From the NCBI GenBank assembly GCA_028288395.1, contig JAQBNV010000556.1, positions 1 to 8,554 of the forward strand: a stretch of DNA of 8,554 nucleotides. The letters run 5' to 3'. Each line of letters starts with the position of its first letter. Position 1 is the stretch's first letter. The notes under the pieces are model-generated. The model was not told the DNA's origin. It ran no database searches and saw only the letters and a list, made by a program, of their open reading frames with translations. A program made the position numbers and the translations under genes. The stretch comes from Adhaeribacter sp. GTDB taxonomy: Bacteria > Bacteroidota > Bacteroidia > Cytophagales > Hymenobacteraceae. Positions 1 to 6,480 of this stretch are shown piece after piece.

Positions 1-1
1 T

Positions 2-211
2 GTTTTTGCACCAGGGCAGCATCAGGCGGAAGGCAAGAAGCAGACCACTAAGATAGAAAGACTTAACAACACTTTGCGCCAACGCTGTAGTAGGCTGGTG
101 AGAAAAACGCTCTCCTTCTCTAAATCCTGGCACAACCACTACTTAGCTATTCGCTTTCTCTTATACAATCTTAATCTTGAAAAATTGGCCAGGAATACAT
201 CCTTACTTTAA
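2..211 (+). CDS. IS1-family transposase, C-terminal fragment (5' end outside window)
   Basis: An open frame runs in from the left edge and stops at TAA 209-211, giving 69 residues. It carries the IS1 transposase C-terminal signature: an IERLNNTLRQR block at about residues 18-28, then SRLVRKTLSFSKS at about 30-42. This matches the known IS1 pattern in which the Glu of the IER block is the last acidic residue of the DDE catalytic triad, here about residue 19. A His and Gly precede it (GQHQAEGKK), and a tail rich in aromatic and Leu residues follows, as in Bacteroidota IS1 relatives. The protein cuts and joins DNA at the element ends. The N-terminal zinc-finger/HTH part, and any programmed frameshift, lie outside the window, so I cannot say whether the whole gene is intact. 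No ATG belongs to this fragment. The family call is firm; activity is unknown. Confidence 0.85.
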   Translation, partial: VFAPGQHQAEGKKQTTKIERLNNTLRQRCSRLVRKTLSFSKSWHNHYLAIRFLLYNLNLEKLARNTSLL

Positions 212-235
212 ACTCTCTACCAAATTAAGGCTGCC
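212..235. repeat. Candidate IS1 right terminal inverted repeat
   Basis: This stretch is directly after the transposase stop, where IS1-family elements carry their right terminal repeat of about 20-25 bp. On the minus strand it begins GGCAGCC and continues through TTAATTTGG. Only the leading GG and the position agree with the family; the partner left repeat is not in view. Treat it as a proposed boundary. Confidence 0.3.
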
Positions 236-269
236 GTTTAAGTTTAAAATAAATTAATAAAATCGTAAA

Positions 270-1052
270 ATGGACCTCGGGCTTAAAGATAAAATAGTAT
301 TTGTAACAGGTTGTGCTAAAGGAATAGGAGAAGGTATTGTAAAAGTTTTGGCGGCGGAAGGCGCTATCCCGGTTATCGTGGGCCGCCAGTTGGCGGATAA
401 TCTGGCTACGGTAGCGGCGGTGCAGGAGGCCGGGGGGCGGGCTGCCCAGGTGGTAGCCGAACTGACCGACCCGGAAGCGAGCCAGGCGGCGGTAGCGGCG
501 GTGTTGGCGGAATTCGGCCGCATCGATGGGTTGGTAAATAATGCCGGGGTAAACGATGGCGTCGGCCTGGAAAAAGGCAACTACGATGCTTTTATTCAAT
601 CGCTGCATAAAAACCTGGTACATTATTATCTGATGGCACACTACGCATTGCCTGCCCTGAAAGAAAGCCAAGGCAGCATAGTAAATATCAGTTCTAAAAC
701 CGCAGAAACCGGGCAAGGCGGTACTTCGGCTTACGCGGCTGCAAACGGGGGACGCAACGCCCTGACCCGCGAATGGGCCGTAGAATTATTGCCCTACAGC
801 ATCCGGGTAAATGCCATTATTGTGGCCGAAGCCTGGACCCCCTTATATGAATCCTGGATTAAAACTTTTCCCGAACCCGAAGCAAAACGCAAGGCAATTA
901 CGGAAAAGATACCCTTGGAAAAACGCATGACTACCACCGCAGAAATAGCCAACATGGCAGCCTTTTTACTCTCCCCAAAATCCAGCCATACCACTGGTCA
1001 GCTCCTGCACGTTGATGGCGGCTATGTGCATCTTGATCGGACTATTCAGTAG
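270..1052 (+). CDS. Short-chain dehydrogenase/reductase, L-fucose dehydrogenase-like, with atypical active site
   Basis: A 260-residue classical SDR, presumably a cytoplasmic NAD(P)-dependent sugar or alcohol dehydrogenase. The Rossmann cofactor motif TGCAKGIG is at residues 13-20, NNAG at 90-93, the structural/catalytic Asn at 115 (HKNLVHYY), catalytic Ser at 142 and catalytic Tyr at 155. The C-terminal part (EAWTPLYESW about 187-196, KIPLEKRMTT about 213-222, SSHTTGQLLHVDGGYVHLDR about 238-257) is what I recall from L-fucose dehydrogenase-type SDRs; that substrate is inferred from resemblance. The oddity is position 159: the YxxxK lysine reads Asn (codon AAC, 744-746), so the usual N-S-Y-K tetrad is incomplete. 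Length is normal and no frame break is seen. The start ATG is preceded by an A/T-rich leader with no Shine-Dalgarno site. An IS1 end lies about 35 bp upstream and no partner gene is nearby, so it may be an orphan of a sugar-catabolic cluster. Confidence 0.88.
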   Translation: MDLGLKDKIVFVTGCAKGIGEGIVKVLAAEGAIPVIVGRQLADNLATVAAVQEAGGRAAQVVAELTDPEASQAAVAAVLAEFGRIDGLVNNAGVNDGVGLEKGNYDAFIQSLHKNLVHYYLMAHYALPALKESQGSIVNISSKTAETGQGGTSAYAAANGGRNALTREWAVELLPYSIRVNAIIVAEAWTPLYESWIKTFPEPEAKRKAITEKIPLEKRMTTTAEIANMAAFLLSPKSSHTTGQLLHVDGGYVHLDRTIQ

Positions 1053-1228
1053 CCTTAATAATTTTTGTATAAGTGGTGGAGCAGAAGTGATTTGGGCTAC
1101 ATCAGCAAATAAAACAATGCTGATTATATGACAGGCTGCGGGTTAGAAAGGCTCTCCTGAAAATTTTATTATTAATTTAAAGTTGCGGCTTAGGAGAACA
1201 GGATAAGTATTTATCTGGCGCTAAGCTC

Positions 1229-1247
1229 CAGCCTCGGGGCTGTTTTT
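1229..1247 (+). terminator. Candidate intrinsic terminator of the SDR gene
   Basis: A GC-rich stem CAGCC (1229-1233) pairs with GGCTG (1238-1242) across a tcgg loop, followed at once by TTTTT (1243-1247). This is the classical rho-independent layout on the plus strand, although the stem is only 5 bp. It lies about 180 bp after the SDR stop. A competing fold, GGGGC (1236-1240) with GCCCC (1253-1257), overlaps it. Confidence 0.45.
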
Positions 1248-1341
1248 CTGCGGCCCCAGCTAATATTATATTTCTTTATTAATCAAATAGTAGCGGCCAG
1301 GTCCCGCGCCAGCTAACGCAAGCAAAAATAAGGATAAGTAC

Positions 1342-1364
1342 GATAGGTTGGAGAAGCTCCTATC
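1342..1364 (-). terminator. Candidate terminator hairpin downstream of DUF1501
   Basis: GATAGG (1342-1347) can pair with CCTATC (1359-1364). Alternatively GGAG and CTCC close a 3-base loop with GATA/TATC as an outer stem. Read on the minus strand, the DUF1501 transcript meets this hairpin about 30 nt after its stop and then a T-rich stretch (1325-1338 complement). The T tract is not contiguous with the stem, so termination is only plausible. Confidence 0.3.
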
Positions 1365-1394
1365 TTCCCAGTTTTCTGGTTTAGATTTGATTAT

Positions 1395-2603
1395 TTATAC
1401 CAAACCGGCCAAGCGCCCGAATTTTTTACCCAATATGGTATCGGCATCGGCTTGCAACCAATTATCCAGTATGGTGGCGTACACGCTCCGGAAATCGAGC
1501 TGATGCTGCAAATCTCCTTCGTCGAGGGTTTGCAGGTCGGGGGCTTCGTTCAGAACGCCTTGTTTTTTTAAGCTGCCTCCTAATAAAAACAAATTGTTGG
1601 CTGTACCGTGGTCGGTGCCGTTACTTGCGTTCTGTTTTACCCGCCGCCCAAATTCCGAAAATACCATAATCAAAGTGTCCTTGAATTGGTCTTTACTTTT
1701 TAGATCCTGCACAAAAGCGTGTAAACCGTTCGAAACATCACCCAGCAAGCGGCCTTGCTGCCCGATTTGGTTGGCATGGGTATCAAAACCCGAGAGCGAA
1801 AGATAAAAGACGCGCGAATCTACCCCGGAACAAATCAGTTCGGCCGTAGTTTTCAGGTTCCGGGAAAACTCCGTATTGGGGTACTCGACCGTGGACCGGT
1901 AAATCTTAGCTTTCTGGTACAGGTATTCGGCCGAAGAGGTGGTTTCGATTACGGTTTTGTAAAGATAGTCCAGTTCGCTGCCGGTACTTTTTTTATGGGG
2001 TAATTGCTGGTAAAGCGGGTCGGAAGCGGCCCGGTATAATTTTTTGGGGTCAACCAGCGCCAGTCCTTTTTTGGTATGGCCTTTCATGGCCAGGCTTAAA
2101 GTGTCGTCTACTTCAATGCCGTTAAAAGAGGTGGCGCAGGTCGCACAGTTAGAGTCCAGGTAACGTCCGAGCCAACCGGTAGATAAGTAATCGGTGGCAT
2201 CGCTGCCCGTATGCCAGATATCCATCGAACGAAAATGGGAACGATCCGGATTGGGGTACCCCACACTGTTAAATATACCCACCTGTCCTTCGTCGAATAA
2301 TTTCTTTAATCCTTCCATAGCCGGGTTAAAAGCCAAATCTTTTTCCAGCGTAAAGAGCTTGGCCGGGGGTAAGGAAATGCCGGGTCGGGCCTGGTAGTAC
2401 AGGTCGTTGCGGAACGGAATGACGGTATTAAGGCCATCGTTGCCGCCGCCCAATTGCACCACTACCAGTCGTCGGCCATTAGAGTCCGCCAGTTTTTTCA
2501 GGCTGCTGCTGGTATCTGCTGCATGCAAAAATTTGGGCACGAAAAGAAGACTGGAGGCCAGTAAAGATGACTTCAGGAAGTTGCGGCGGGATTTATTTTG
2601 CAT
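1395..2603 (-). CDS. DUF1501 domain protein with Tat signal (alkaline phosphatase-like fold family)
   Basis: A 402-residue protein. I chose the ATG at 2603 because an upstream in-frame TTG at 2657 would bury the signal peptide and overlap the upstream gene. From this ATG the sequence opens with a near-ideal twin-arginine motif SRRNFLK (residues 5-11), a hydrophobic stretch to about 26, and a likely cleavage site after FLHA (about 28), so a folded protein is probably exported by Tat. DUF1501 hallmarks follow: LGGGNDGLNT at 51-60, SHFRSMDIWHTG at 122-133, FDTHAN at 273-278, SEFGRR at 316-321 and TDHGTANN at 330-337. The family belongs to the alkaline phosphatase/sulfatase superfamily; D274, H276, D331 and H332 are the obvious candidate metal ligands, by inference. 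A CATC pair (C153, C156) may form a disulfide or bind metal. The gene starts 23 nt after the DUF1800 stop, so the two are cotranscribed. No substrate can be named. Confidence 0.9.
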   Translation of the reverse strand: MQNKSRRNFLKSSLLASSLLFVPKFLHAADTSSSLKKLADSNGRRLVVVQLGGGNDGLNTVIPFRNDLYYQARPGISLPPAKLFTLEKDLAFNPAMEGLKKLFDEGQVGIFNSVGYPNPDRSHFRSMDIWHTGSDATDYLSTGWLGRYLDSNCATCATSFNGIEVDDTLSLAMKGHTKKGLALVDPKKLYRAASDPLYQQLPHKKSTGSELDYLYKTVIETTSSAEYLYQKAKIYRSTVEYPNTEFSRNLKTTAELICSGVDSRVFYLSLSGFDTHANQIGQQGRLLGDVSNGLHAFVQDLKSKDQFKDTLIMVFSEFGRRVKQNASNGTDHGTANNLFLLGGSLKKQGVLNEAPDLQTLDEGDLQHQLDFRSVYATILDNWLQADADTILGKKFGRLAGLV

Positions 2604-2626
2604 CGGATTATTAGGCTGAAGACGGT

Positions 2627-4036
2627 TTAACACAATTGGTACTCGGGTAGGGAGCAAAGCCGCAGGGCCAGGGCATCAATCCGGCGGTCGTTGGTAAATC
2701 CTGTTGTTTCAATTTCCAGTTGCGCTGCCAGGGCCGGGTTGAGCGGCATCTGCAACAAGAGGGCTGCCACCTCATCAATGAGTTCCCGGTCGGGCACTTT
2801 GGCCAATACTTCCCGAAAGGGCTGCAAATTGATCTGGGCCTGGATGCGCCGGTTAAAAGTCCGTTCCTGCTGCGACATTTGCGGCGACATATCAATATTG
2901 TCGTCTTTTAAAGAAACCTGCAACTTGGCCGAGGCAAAAATAGCCTGCGGCAATTTCATCCGGAACATCAGCGACGACGAATCTATCCAGTTGCGGCTGC
3001 CGGCCCACCCGCTCACATTGGGCGGATACAGTAATACCTGGCTTAAAGCCCGCTGAACCACTACTAGCGCCTGTGGGTCCTGGAAATCAATAGCGAAAGC
3101 CCTTTGCAGCCCCGTGATCAATTCAACCGGCGATTTAATGCGGGAGCCGATATGGGCTGGTTGGTAAAACCAGTCGGCACTGAAAATGGTGTGCATCAAG
3201 CTGCTTATATCATAGCCTGACCGGTAAAACTGCTGTGATAGTTCCTGGATAATATTTTCGTCCGGGTTTTCGTCTACAAAAAAGCGGTAAATTTTAGTTG
3301 TCAGGAAACGGGCGGTTTGGGGATTTTCCAGGACAATTCTGAGGATATCTTCGCCGGAGAAGTTACCGGTTTTGCCCATAAATGTTTTGGTGCCCGCATC
3401 GTGTAGTTTTTCGCGGAAGGTGAAGTCACCAGCCGCATTGTAACCCCAGCCGGTAAAAGAACGGGCGGCATTTTTAATGTCCTGCTCCGTGTAATGGCCC
3501 CGGCCGATGGTGAATAATTCCAGCATCTCCCGGGCAAAGTTTTCATTGGGCTGACCTTTGCGGTTTTGCTGGTTGTTAAGAAATTGCAGCATAGCCGGGT
3601 CTTTTGAAACGGCAAGTAATAAATCACCGAAGTTGCCCAGCGCATGCCGGCGCAATATATTTACCTGGTTTAAGGCGAATGGTGGCCTTTGGGTACGACA
3701 GGCGAAATGACCGTGCCAGAAAAAAGCCATTTTTTCACGTAACTGAGCCGGTGAGGTGGCCATGGTTTTAAGCCAGGTGGTATTTATTTTGGTCATTTCC
3801 ATCCGGTCCTGCCGCATTTTCATGCGGCGCTCTTCCGGCGTTTGTTGGGCCCGGGATGGGCGGGTGCCTGCTGCAAGTTCTACCACCAAAGGAGAATAAG
3901 TTTCGGAAGAACGGAATAGCTGCTTAACCACTTTGTTTAACGAGCCCGGGACCGGCTGCAATTGGTCGGGAGCCGGGCCGAAACCAGCCCGCCAAAATAA
4001 ATGCTGGAGTTGTTTTTGGTGGGAGTTGCGCTTCAT
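2627..4036 (-). CDS. DUF1800 domain protein
   Basis: A 469-residue protein of full family length. It shows the DUF1800 pattern in order: an N-terminal HLFWRAGFGP at residues 12-21, KMAFFWHGHFA at 102-112, the strongly conserved ENFAREMLELFTIGRGHYTE around 165-184 with ARSFTGWGYN at 191-200, KIYRFFV at 248-254, SPVELI at 302-307, YPPNVSGWAGSRNWI at 337-351, and the usual family ending LPEYQLC. The start ATG at 4036 is directly followed by the conserved N-terminal block, with a lysine/asparagine-rich first few residues and no visible signal peptide, unlike its partner. It is the first gene of a two-gene unit with the Tat-exported DUF1501 protein, a pairing common across Bacteroidota, Planctomycetes and Proteobacteria. 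Its biochemical function is not established. An inverted-repeat region that may control the operon lies 24-87 bp upstream of the start. Confidence 0.9.
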   Translation of the reverse strand: MKRNSHQKQLQHLFWRAGFGPAPDQLQPVPGSLNKVVKQLFRSSETYSPLVVELAAGTRPSRAQQTPEERRMKMRQDRMEMTKINTTWLKTMATSPAQLREKMAFFWHGHFACRTQRPPFALNQVNILRRHALGNFGDLLLAVSKDPAMLQFLNNQQNRKGQPNENFAREMLELFTIGRGHYTEQDIKNAARSFTGWGYNAAGDFTFREKLHDAGTKTFMGKTGNFSGEDILRIVLENPQTARFLTTKIYRFFVDENPDENIIQELSQQFYRSGYDISSLMHTIFSADWFYQPAHIGSRIKSPVELITGLQRAFAIDFQDPQALVVVQRALSQVLLYPPNVSGWAGSRNWIDSSSLMFRMKLPQAIFASAKLQVSLKDDNIDMSPQMSQQERTFNRRIQAQINLQPFREVLAKVPDRELIDEVAALLLQMPLNPALAAQLEIETTGFTNDRRIDALALRLCSLPEYQLC

Positions 4037-4059
4037 GGTGGTATTTTACCGTTTGATGC

Positions 4060-4123
4060 CTCCGGAAGAATAAAGTTTAATGTATACTAAAATATACATA
4101 GAACCCAGTTACTGCTTCCGGAG
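4060..4123. promoter_or_regulatory. Nested inverted repeats upstream of the DUF1800-DUF1501 operon
   Basis: An inner perfect dyad has arms ATGTATA (4080-4086) and TATACAT (4093-4099) around a 6-nt spacer. An outer pair, CTCCGGAAG (4060-4068) and CTTCCGGAG (4115-4123), is a perfect 9-bp inverted repeat. The two centres are only about 2 bp apart (4089.5 and 4091.5). On the minus strand the inner left arm overlaps TATATTTT, seven of eight matches to the Bacteroidota -7 element TAnnTTTG, but no good -33 TTG box sits at the right distance. The layout suits an operator for a dimeric regulator or a structured 5' leader. Which one applies cannot be decided from sequence. Confidence 0.45.
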
Positions 4124-4179
4124 AACTACTGTTGGTAACTACGCTGTATACCACCACCACCTTAAAAATTTGTAGAGGA

Positions 4180-4201
4180 TTTCGGAATATTTTGCCGGAA
4201 A
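4180..4201 (-). terminator. Weak candidate terminator after the glycosyltransferase gene
   Basis: TTTCGG (4180-4185) can pair with CCG-AAA (4195-4201) with one bulged base at 4198 and a 9-nt loop. On the minus strand it lies about 35 nt after the glycosyltransferase stop and is followed, after a gap, by a T-rich stretch (complement of 4162-4170). The stem is short and imperfect, so this is a suggestion only. Confidence 0.2.
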
Positions 4202-4234
4202 GTCCAAAGAATAATAGACCGCTTAAAATTATAC

Positions 4235-4957
4235 CTAAGCCACCTTTATACTGGTAGAGAGAACCAGTCCCTGAATATTCTGGCTTAACTGCCGCATCCG
4301 GTAAATGCGTTCCGGCAGATCATCAGTGCGTTGGTCGGGTGGGCACGCAAAATTGCCTTCGAAGTGCGAAACCTGGTAACCAAAGCGATGGGCCAGGCCA
4401 AAAATATAGGGCCGCCAACCCCACCCAATATCTTCCTGCACCAGATTCAGGTAAGGCGCCAAGGAACGGGTTAGCAGAAAGGGACCGTACGTATAATCAA
4501 TCGCTTTCCCTATTATTTCGGCACAGCATCGGTTGATAGTGGTTTCGGTAGTCTGCTGGAAAGCCGGAAAAGTAGCGAATCCGTTTGCCGATCGGGCGGC
4601 CACCACAACGCCTGCCTGGTCTCCGTTGGGGACAGCCGCGAGAAAGGAGGGCAAGGCATCCCGGAAGAAATTCAATTTGTCAGGTTCGGTATATAAAATA
4701 TAGGGTGATGCGGTCGCATGGACAGCTAAAATACTGTTTTTCGCCTGAGCCCATACGCCCCGGCCGGGAGTATTTAATACTTTAAAATGCGGAAAACGGC
4801 GTAGGAAATCCAGGAAGTCATCACCGGATCCACCATCGGTAACGAAGACCGGGATAGCCAATGCGGCCAGTTGGGTTAAAGATTCCCGTAGTAAATTTTC
4901 TTCCCCGGCACTCCGCGCCCAGGTTATCGTCGCTATCGAAATATCACTTTTATCCAT
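4235..4957 (-). CDS. Putative GT-A-fold glycosyltransferase (family 2-like)
   Basis: A 240-residue protein starting at ATG 4957; the frame also opens at a TTG seven codons earlier (4978), which is less likely. It reads like a small soluble GT-A enzyme: a beta-strand/helix start (ISIATITWAR, about 6-15), a strand ending in TDGGSGDDF (40-48) where family-2 enzymes have their nucleotide-binding DDGS-type motif, then YILYTEPDK (86-94), where the acidic EPDK may stand in for the metal-binding DxD. Next come ARSANGFATFP (121-131), QEDIGWGWRPY (174-184), comparable to the ED acceptor-side motif, and CPPDQRTDDLPERIYRMRQ near the C-terminus (205-223). No signal peptide or membrane helix is seen. It is cytoplasmic by inference; donor and acceptor are unknown. 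It follows aspA by 86 bp on the same strand, perhaps as a read-through partner. A conserved hypothetical protein with another function in the same fold is the main alternative. Confidence 0.65.
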   Translation of the reverse strand: MDKSDISIATITWARSAGEENLLRESLTQLAALAIPVFVTDGGSGDDFLDFLRRFPHFKVLNTPGRGVWAQAKNSILAVHATASPYILYTEPDKLNFFRDALPSFLAAVPNGDQAGVVVAARSANGFATFPAFQQTTETTINRCCAEIIGKAIDYTYGPFLLTRSLAPYLNLVQEDIGWGWRPYIFGLAHRFGYQVSHFEGNFACPPDQRTDDLPERIYRMRQLSQNIQGLVLSTSIKVA

Positions 4958-5025
4958 TTGTAAGTTTATAATGGGCAAAGAAAATAATGCCTTTTCCGAA
5001 TTAATGTTTTAGCTGGTTTCTGATA

Positions 5026-5046
5026 AAAGACAAATATTAGGTCTTA
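5026..5046 (-). terminator. Weak hairpin overlapping the aspA stop
   Basis: AAGAC (5027-5031) pairs with GTCTT (5041-5045) around a 9-nt A/T-rich loop. On the minus strand the stem takes in the last bases of the aspA TAA and is followed by TTATC. The stem is only 5 bp and low in GC, so at best it attenuates read-through into the glycosyltransferase gene. Confidence 0.2.
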
Positions 5047-6480
5047 AAGCCGATCGGTACCGACCCGTTTGTTGTTAATGAAAACCGGGTGTATCATGTT
5101 CTCGAAAGAATATATTTTGTCCCACTTGGCCTGGCTAATAAATCCTTGTTCGGTAACCACAATCTGGTAGATAGATTTGCCGGTGGTCAGGGCTTCCTTG
5201 GCAATAGAAGCAGTGGTTTCGTAACCCAGAATAGGGTTCAGGGCCGTAACTATCCCAATACTGCGCATGACCATTTCGCGGCAGCCCGCCACATTGGCCT
5301 GAATGCCTTCTACGCAACGGGTGCGCAAGGTAGTAACGGCATTGGTCAGGTAATTAAGGGAAGTAAACAAGCTAAACGCTATCACGGGCTCCATTACATT
5401 TAATTGCAATTGCCCCGCTTCCGCGGCCATGGTAATCGTCACATCGGCCCCCATTACGTAAAAAGCCGTTTGGTTCACTACTTCCGGAATTACCGGGTTT
5501 ACCTTGCCCGGCATAATAGAAGAACCTGGTTGCATGGGCGGAAGGTATATCTCGTTTAGGCCGGTCCGGGGCCCCGAAGAAAGGAGGCGCAAATCGTTGC
5601 AGATTTTAGACAGTTTTACGGCGCTGCGTTTTAAGCCTCCCGATAATTGCACATATATGCCGGTATCGGAGGTGGCTTCCACTAAATCGGCGGCCAGGGT
5701 AATGGGCAGGCCGGTGAGTTCGGCCAGGTATTGGGTGCAGTGCTCGGGGTAACTGGTAGGAGCATTAATGCGGGTACCGATTGCCGTACCGCCCATGTTG
5801 CATTCGGCCAGTTGGGACTGCGCATATTTCAATTGCTTCAACTCATCGCCGAGCGTGGTTGCAAACCCCTGAAACTCCAGGCCCAGGGTCATGGGTACGG
5901 CATCCTGAAGCTGGGTACGGCCCATTTTAATTACTTCTTTAAACTCCTGGCCTTTTATGGCGAAAGACTCCTGCAGTTGGGCCAGGGCAGCGAGGTAAAT
6001 ATCGGTTTTCCAGTATAGCGCAATCATCAGGGCGGTGGGGTACACATCGTTTGTCGACTGCGAAAAGTTGACGTGGTTATTTGGGTGCAGGTATTCGTAT
6101 TGCCCTTTCTGGTGACCCAGATATTCGAGACCGATATTGGCGATAACTTCGTTTGCGTTCATGTTTACCGAAGTGCCGGCTCCGCCCTGAATTAAATCGG
6201 TTAAAAACTGGTCCCGGTATTCGCCGGCTATCAAGCGGTCGCAGGCGAAAATAATAGCTTCGGCGAGTTTTGGTTCCAGCACACCGCAATCGCGGTTGGC
6301 CAGGGCCGCGGCTTTTTTTACGTACCCCAGCGCTTTGATAAATAGCGGTTCAGTGGCGTTGGTAATGCCCGTGATATTAAAATTTTCTAATGCCCGCAGG
6401 GTTTGTACTCCATAATAAGCGGAAGTGGGAATCTCTTTTGTTCCCAGAAAATCGTGTTCTACCCGAAAAGAATTGGTCAT
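5044..6480 (-). CDS. aspA: Aspartate ammonia-lyase (aspartase)
   Basis: Cytoplasmic enzyme that reversibly converts L-aspartate to fumarate and ammonia (EC 4.3.1.1), linking amino-acid degradation to the TCA cycle. It has 478 residues, the same length as the E. coli enzyme as I recall it. It carries the fumarase/aspartase signature GSSIMPGKVNP at 319-329, with the likely catalytic base Ser321 and substrate contacts Lys326 and Asn328. Other superfamily blocks are GAGTSVNMNANE at 100-111, QSTNDVYPT at 141-149, GRTQLQDAVPMTLG at 187-200 and EAGQLQLNVMEPV at 354-366. GRTQLQDAVPM and QSTND favour aspartase over fumarase C, which has GRTHLQDATPL and QSSND. An in-frame TAA two codons upstream of ATG 6480 fixes the start. 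The gene is 161 bp from the AsmA-like stop and has no close functional partner. No truncation or missing key residue is seen. Confidence 0.95.
   Translation of the reverse strand: MTNSFRVEHDFLGTKEIPTSAYYGVQTLRALENFNITGITNATEPLFIKALGYVKKAAALANRDCGVLEPKLAEAIIFACDRLIAGEYRDQFLTDLIQGGAGTSVNMNANEVIANIGLEYLGHQKGQYEYLHPNNHVNFSQSTNDVYPTALMIALYWKTDIYLAALAQLQESFAIKGQEFKEVIKMGRTQLQDAVPMTLGLEFQGFATTLGDELKQLKYAQSQLAECNMGGTAIGTRINAPTSYPEHCTQYLAELTGLPITLAADLVEATSDTGIYVQLSGGLKRSAVKLSKICNDLRLLSSGPRTGLNEIYLPPMQPGSSIMPGKVNPVIPEVVNQTAFYVMGADVTITMAAEAGQLQLNVMEPVIAFSLFTSLNYLTNAVTTLRTRCVEGIQANVAGCREMVMRSIGIVTALNPILGYETTASIAKEALTTGKSIYQIVVTEQGFISQAKWDKIYSFENMIHPVFINNKRVGTDRL

Larger units (their letters stand above)
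1..235 (+). mobile_element. Right end of an IS1-family insertion sequence
   Basis: The transposase fragment defines the element. Its right boundary must lie between the transposase stop (211) and roughly the SDR start (270). The best candidate end is at 235, because reading inward from there on the minus strand gives GGCAGCCTTAATTTGG, which starts with GG as IS1-family terminal repeats do. The left end and any 8-9 bp target duplication lie outside the window, so the boundary is a proposal only. The element points toward the SDR gene. Confidence 0.6.
1053..1394. other. Gene-free gap between convergent genes
   Basis: This 342-bp stretch separates the stops of the SDR (plus) and DUF1501 (minus) genes. 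I see no credible gene or RNA. It holds several small dyads: a GC-rich hairpin with a T run at 1229-1247, a longer imperfect hairpin at 1342-1364, and a CCAG-tttt-CTGG stem at 1368-1379. The 10-mer AGGATAAGTA occurs at 1200-1209 and 1331-1340, and CCAGCTAA also occurs twice. The content fits termination of two converging transcripts, possibly with decayed repeat sequence. Confidence 0.5.

Noticed and set aside
185..211. Possible promoter for the SDR gene inside the IS end (TTG at 185, TACTTTAA at 204)
   Set aside because: The match to TTG / TAnnTTTG is poor in both the -7 box and spacing, and it lies within the transposase coding region.
409..503. Internal 14-bp direct repeat in the SDR gene (409-422 and 490-503)
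   Set aside because: Both copies are in frame and encode similar Ala/Val helix stretches (TVAAV, AVAAV), so GC-rich codon use for alanine explains the match.
225..716. 163-residue minus-strand frame over the SDR start
   Set aside because: It is a shadow of the SDR gene: it lies opposite a well-supported coding region and resembles no family I know.
2604..2657. TTG-initiated N-terminal extension of the DUF1501 protein (18 extra residues)
   Set aside because: It overlaps the end of the DUF1800 gene and would place the Tat motif inside the protein; the ATG at 2603 gives a textbook signal peptide.
4958..4978. TTG-initiated 7-residue extension of the glycosyltransferase-like protein
   Set aside because: An ATG lies seven codons downstream, directly before the first beta strand, and no Shine-Dalgarno site supports the TTG.
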